From Callaeas wilsoni (Eukaryota > Chordata > Aves > Passeriformes > Callaeidae): a DNA stretch of 64,000 nucleotides. The translations under genes and the position numbers were made by a program. Under the pieces are notes generated by a model. That model did not search any database, was not told the origin of the DNA, and saw only the letters and a list, made by a program, of their open reading frames with translations. Below, piece by piece: positions 61,680 to 64,000 of this stretch. The DNA lies in NCBI GenBank assembly GCA_013398955.1, contig VWPU01011708.1, forward strand, positions 62,001-126,000, given 5' to 3'. Position 1 is the first letter of the stretch; every line of letters begins with the position of its first letter.

Positions 61680-62470
61680 TGATGTTGCACTAAAACCTTC
61701 ACTTCACCAGTCTGGGATTAGGTTTTAGTGAACATGCTCTGGGGTTAGAGACATTTATCCAGTGTTAACCCAAACAGTATTTGTCTGAAAAAGGCACCTC
61801 CCCCAAACAGGGCATCTGAAAAATGCACAGCCTTTTTGCCAGCACAGATCATAAAAAGTTGCTGATTGTGATTTTTCCTCAAAACCAGCAGCAAAAAGGC
61901 ATATATTTCACCTAGAGCAGTGGAACTTAAAGGTCTTTTCCCTCTCTGGTTGTAAACAACACCATAGCTTGTAGTCTAATAAATATCTGAAATGACAGCA
62001 AAGTGACCTCTTTTGGTTTCTAACCCTACAATGCTTCTCAGAGCAAAAGCCTCCCCCTCCCAATCAAGTCTGGTGTGTACATGCTGATTTGTAACACTCC
62101 CTGCCATCCCATTGCAGGTCAACAATTACCAGCAAAGGCGACTGTTTTCCAAATTTGTGCTGCCCAAGTTTCTAGGCTGAGGTACCGTTTAACAACATTG
62201 AGAACCTTGCCAGTGTACAGTGTGCTCAAAACATGAGAGAAAAATTGCATGTTTACACAAACCCAGTCCACCTCCTTAACCTCAAATTAATGACTCTTCA
62301 TTAACGTTCCTGATATGACCTTTTATAAAGCAGCAGCAGAACTAAAAGATCCATGGACAATTGTGCATTCAGATGACTCCATTTCCAGTGTAGTTTGGAA
62401 GGTGAACCACGATTTAATTGCATCGCCTAACAGAAAAATCTCTGTGTCCCTGTGTCCATTATAATCTTAG
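61680..62470. other. Gene-free interval
   Basis: No coding, RNA or repeat feature could be recognised in this stretch. Confidence 0.5.
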
Positions 62471-62477
62471 GCTTTGG

Positions 62478-62535
62478 TGATAAGAAAGTTCAGGGAGACA
62501 CAGGGAAGGGATTTTGCCCACTGACTCACAGCACC
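62478..62535 (+). mobile_element. MIR-like CORE-SINE relic
   Basis: AAGTTCAGGGAGACACAGGG, AAGGGATTTTGCCCACTGAC and TCACAGCA follow the order of the MIR 3' core (AACTGAGGCACAGAGAGG, AAGTGACTTGCCCAAGGTC, ACACAGC). The identification is by eye and the copy is diverged. Confidence 0.35.
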
Positions 62536-62994
62536 CATCACCAGCACAATACCATTAGTGAAACCCAGTTCCTTTAATAACGAAGTGTTTGATAGACACC
62601 GCTGCTCTGGTTCTGCTATTAATCTTGTCCTGATGCTGTTACATTAGGGGATGTAAACTATCTTTTCTCTCTACTCATTATGGAACCTGCAATTCACATC
62701 CTCCCAGGAGTGCTCCAATTAGCCAAGCCTGCATCACACTCAGCTTTCCATCAACTTGCTGCATTATGCTGCGCTGGAAAAGCTAACCTCCTACCACAGG
62801 CATGCACAGAAACAGCCTGCAGTAGCGTATCACTGCTGACTCTTCAGATACATTCTCTCTAAAGCTGCAGGTTTTGGTCTCATCAGCAATTCTCGAATCT
62901 TTAGACAAGAAAAGCAAATCCAACGATACAATTTTTTTAAGTAGCAAAAAGACACGTATGATTCTTGATTGTAGCAGATCTAGGGGAGAAGGCA

Positions 62995-63045
62995 AAGGCT
63001 GTGTGTGACCTTAACCAAGCTACTTTTACCTATCAAGTAAGATTT
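62995..63045 (-). mobile_element. MIR-like CORE-SINE relic, reverse orientation
   Basis: GCTGTGTGTGACCTTAACCA and AGCTACTTTTACCTATCAAG resemble the reverse complement of the MIR core (GCTGTGTGACCTTGGGCAAG, TCACTTAACCTCTCTG). It is short and diverged, and may be part of the same ancient insertion cluster as the copy near 62500. Confidence 0.3.
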
Positions 63046-63049
63046 TGTA

Positions 63050-63860
63050 CTGTCCAGCACTGCTGCTGAAAGAGATACTCCACAGTCTGAGTAATCCTCT
63101 CTTCCTTTCATGGCACAGTCAGTTAGCAAATAGTTAACTCAGTGTTTTGTGACTCTATTCTGTTTTGGTAGGTTTTTAGCTCATCTCTTTCGTTTTCCTA
63201 AATTGCACTTCAAAGTACATGTACTCCAGCCCTGGTCTTTTACATGAACAAGTGGGTTCTGAGATTAGACTTGCTTTTGCTTTGTTTTGTATCTTCCAGT
63301 TTAAAAGCAAACTATTTCCGCAATGTCTCCACAGTTAATGTCATTTTGGATGACAAGTACGAAATTCTTGTGGCTGTCTTAGGTGAAATCAAGTAGAGGT
63401 TATGGATTTTGCTTCACAAGTGAACTTTCTTCTCCATGGGAACTAAAACTGCTTCACCAGAGGCTAGTTACAGCGGCTAGGAATGTCTCCATTCCTCTCT
63501 GCTCACAGCTCTTGTTCTGTTCAAACGGTGATGCTTATTCTCTAGCCCAGACTCTGCCACTGCCTTTCTGATCTGCGAGCCTGACTGCAGCTGCTCCCTA
63601 ACTCGGTGCTGCTTGTTGAGGAGCTGGTTTGGGGACAGCAGAGGCTTTACTGCTGCTTCCAGGGGCTTAACCACAGCTACAGCAAGACATGCAAATGTAA
63701 CCCACGGCTCCTGGCTGCTTCTAGTTGTTGCCATCGCTTTAAGCTGTTTGGGGGACAGCAGAATGAAGTACATGTAGTATCTAAGATTTCAATCTTCAGA
63801 AATTAGTTTCAAGCTATGCTGAAAGTAGGAAGAAGCAACTCTTCATGCAAAGCGATGCAG
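63050..63860. other. Non-coding flank of the right-edge CpG island
   Basis: No supported exon. A 98-codon minus frame (63477-63773) and shorter + frames overlap each other without domain content. The stretch immediately precedes the CpG cluster and may hold proximal promoter sequence of the neighbouring gene. Confidence 0.4.
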
Positions 63861-63863
63861 AGC

Positions 63864-64000
63864 TGTTGATTCGAGCGCCTGCAGCCGCTGGGCACGGAGC
63901 CGCGGAGTCAGGGCGCGCACGGAGCGCGGGGCTGGCTCTGTGAGAGCCGCACAGCCCCGTTCGGCAGCGCACGCTGCAGCAGCGGGGGAGCAGAAAGGGC
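63864..64000. promoter_or_regulatory. Start of a dense CpG island, probable promoter or first exon of the next gene
   Basis: Close to 20 CpG occur in about 135 bases (ATTCGAGCGCC, GCCGCGGAG, GGCGCGCACGGAGCGCGG, GTTCGGCAGCGCACG), starting abruptly after AT-leaning sequence and continuing to the window edge. Vertebrate CpG islands of this density usually mark promoters. The direction of transcription and the gene cannot be determined from the part visible here. Confidence 0.65.

Overview
The window reads as nuclear DNA of a bird. It holds one intact vertebrate gene, interspersed repeats are very sparse, and the clearest ones are short 5'-truncated CR1 LINE tails, the typical avian retroelement. 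No LTR retrovirus, DNA transposon, rRNA, tRNA or CRISPR array could be recognised. A non-avian sauropsid is not excluded, but the low repeat load favours a bird.

Left part (1-17100): the single confident gene is HIC2 (hypermethylated in cancer 2), a BTB/POZ plus C2H2 zinc-finger transcriptional repressor on the + strand. The whole 570-residue protein lies in one uninterrupted exon segment (7960-9672). It is preceded by a splice acceptor at 7923 and an in-frame stop at 7939, so the first ATG is well fixed. The 7.9 kb upstream is AT-leaning, lacks a CpG island and is best read as the 5' intron; the promoter and 5' exon(s) are not identifiable here. Downstream lies a long 3' UTR with oligo(A) and oligo(T) tracts, a perfect let-7 seed match (10805-10811), a CpG-rich patch (12388-12655) and several candidate poly(A) signals (13254, 13396, 14431, 17087). 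A G-rich minisatellite (14153-14245) lies between the last two signals.

Middle and right part (about 17.1-63.8 kb): this is a gene-poor interval. I see no exon series matching a known protein. It holds three degraded CR1 fragments in one orientation (24.1-27.7 kb), faint MIR-like CORE-SINE relics (56.2, 62.5 and 63.0 kb), two CpG-rich patches (35.9-36.1 and 37.1-37.8 kb), microsatellites, small hairpins, one weak minus-strand candidate terminal exon encoding a membrane segment and tail (58289-58554), and an AT-rich homeobox-site-rich block that could be an enhancer (60.4-60.9 kb).

Right edge (63864-64000): a dense CpG cluster begins abruptly and runs off the window, probably the promoter or first exon of the next gene. 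The overall picture is a developmental repressor gene beside a roughly 46 kb non-coding interval that may carry its regulatory elements. No new biological system was found; the best leads are the GC islands, the candidate membrane exon and the UTR structures.
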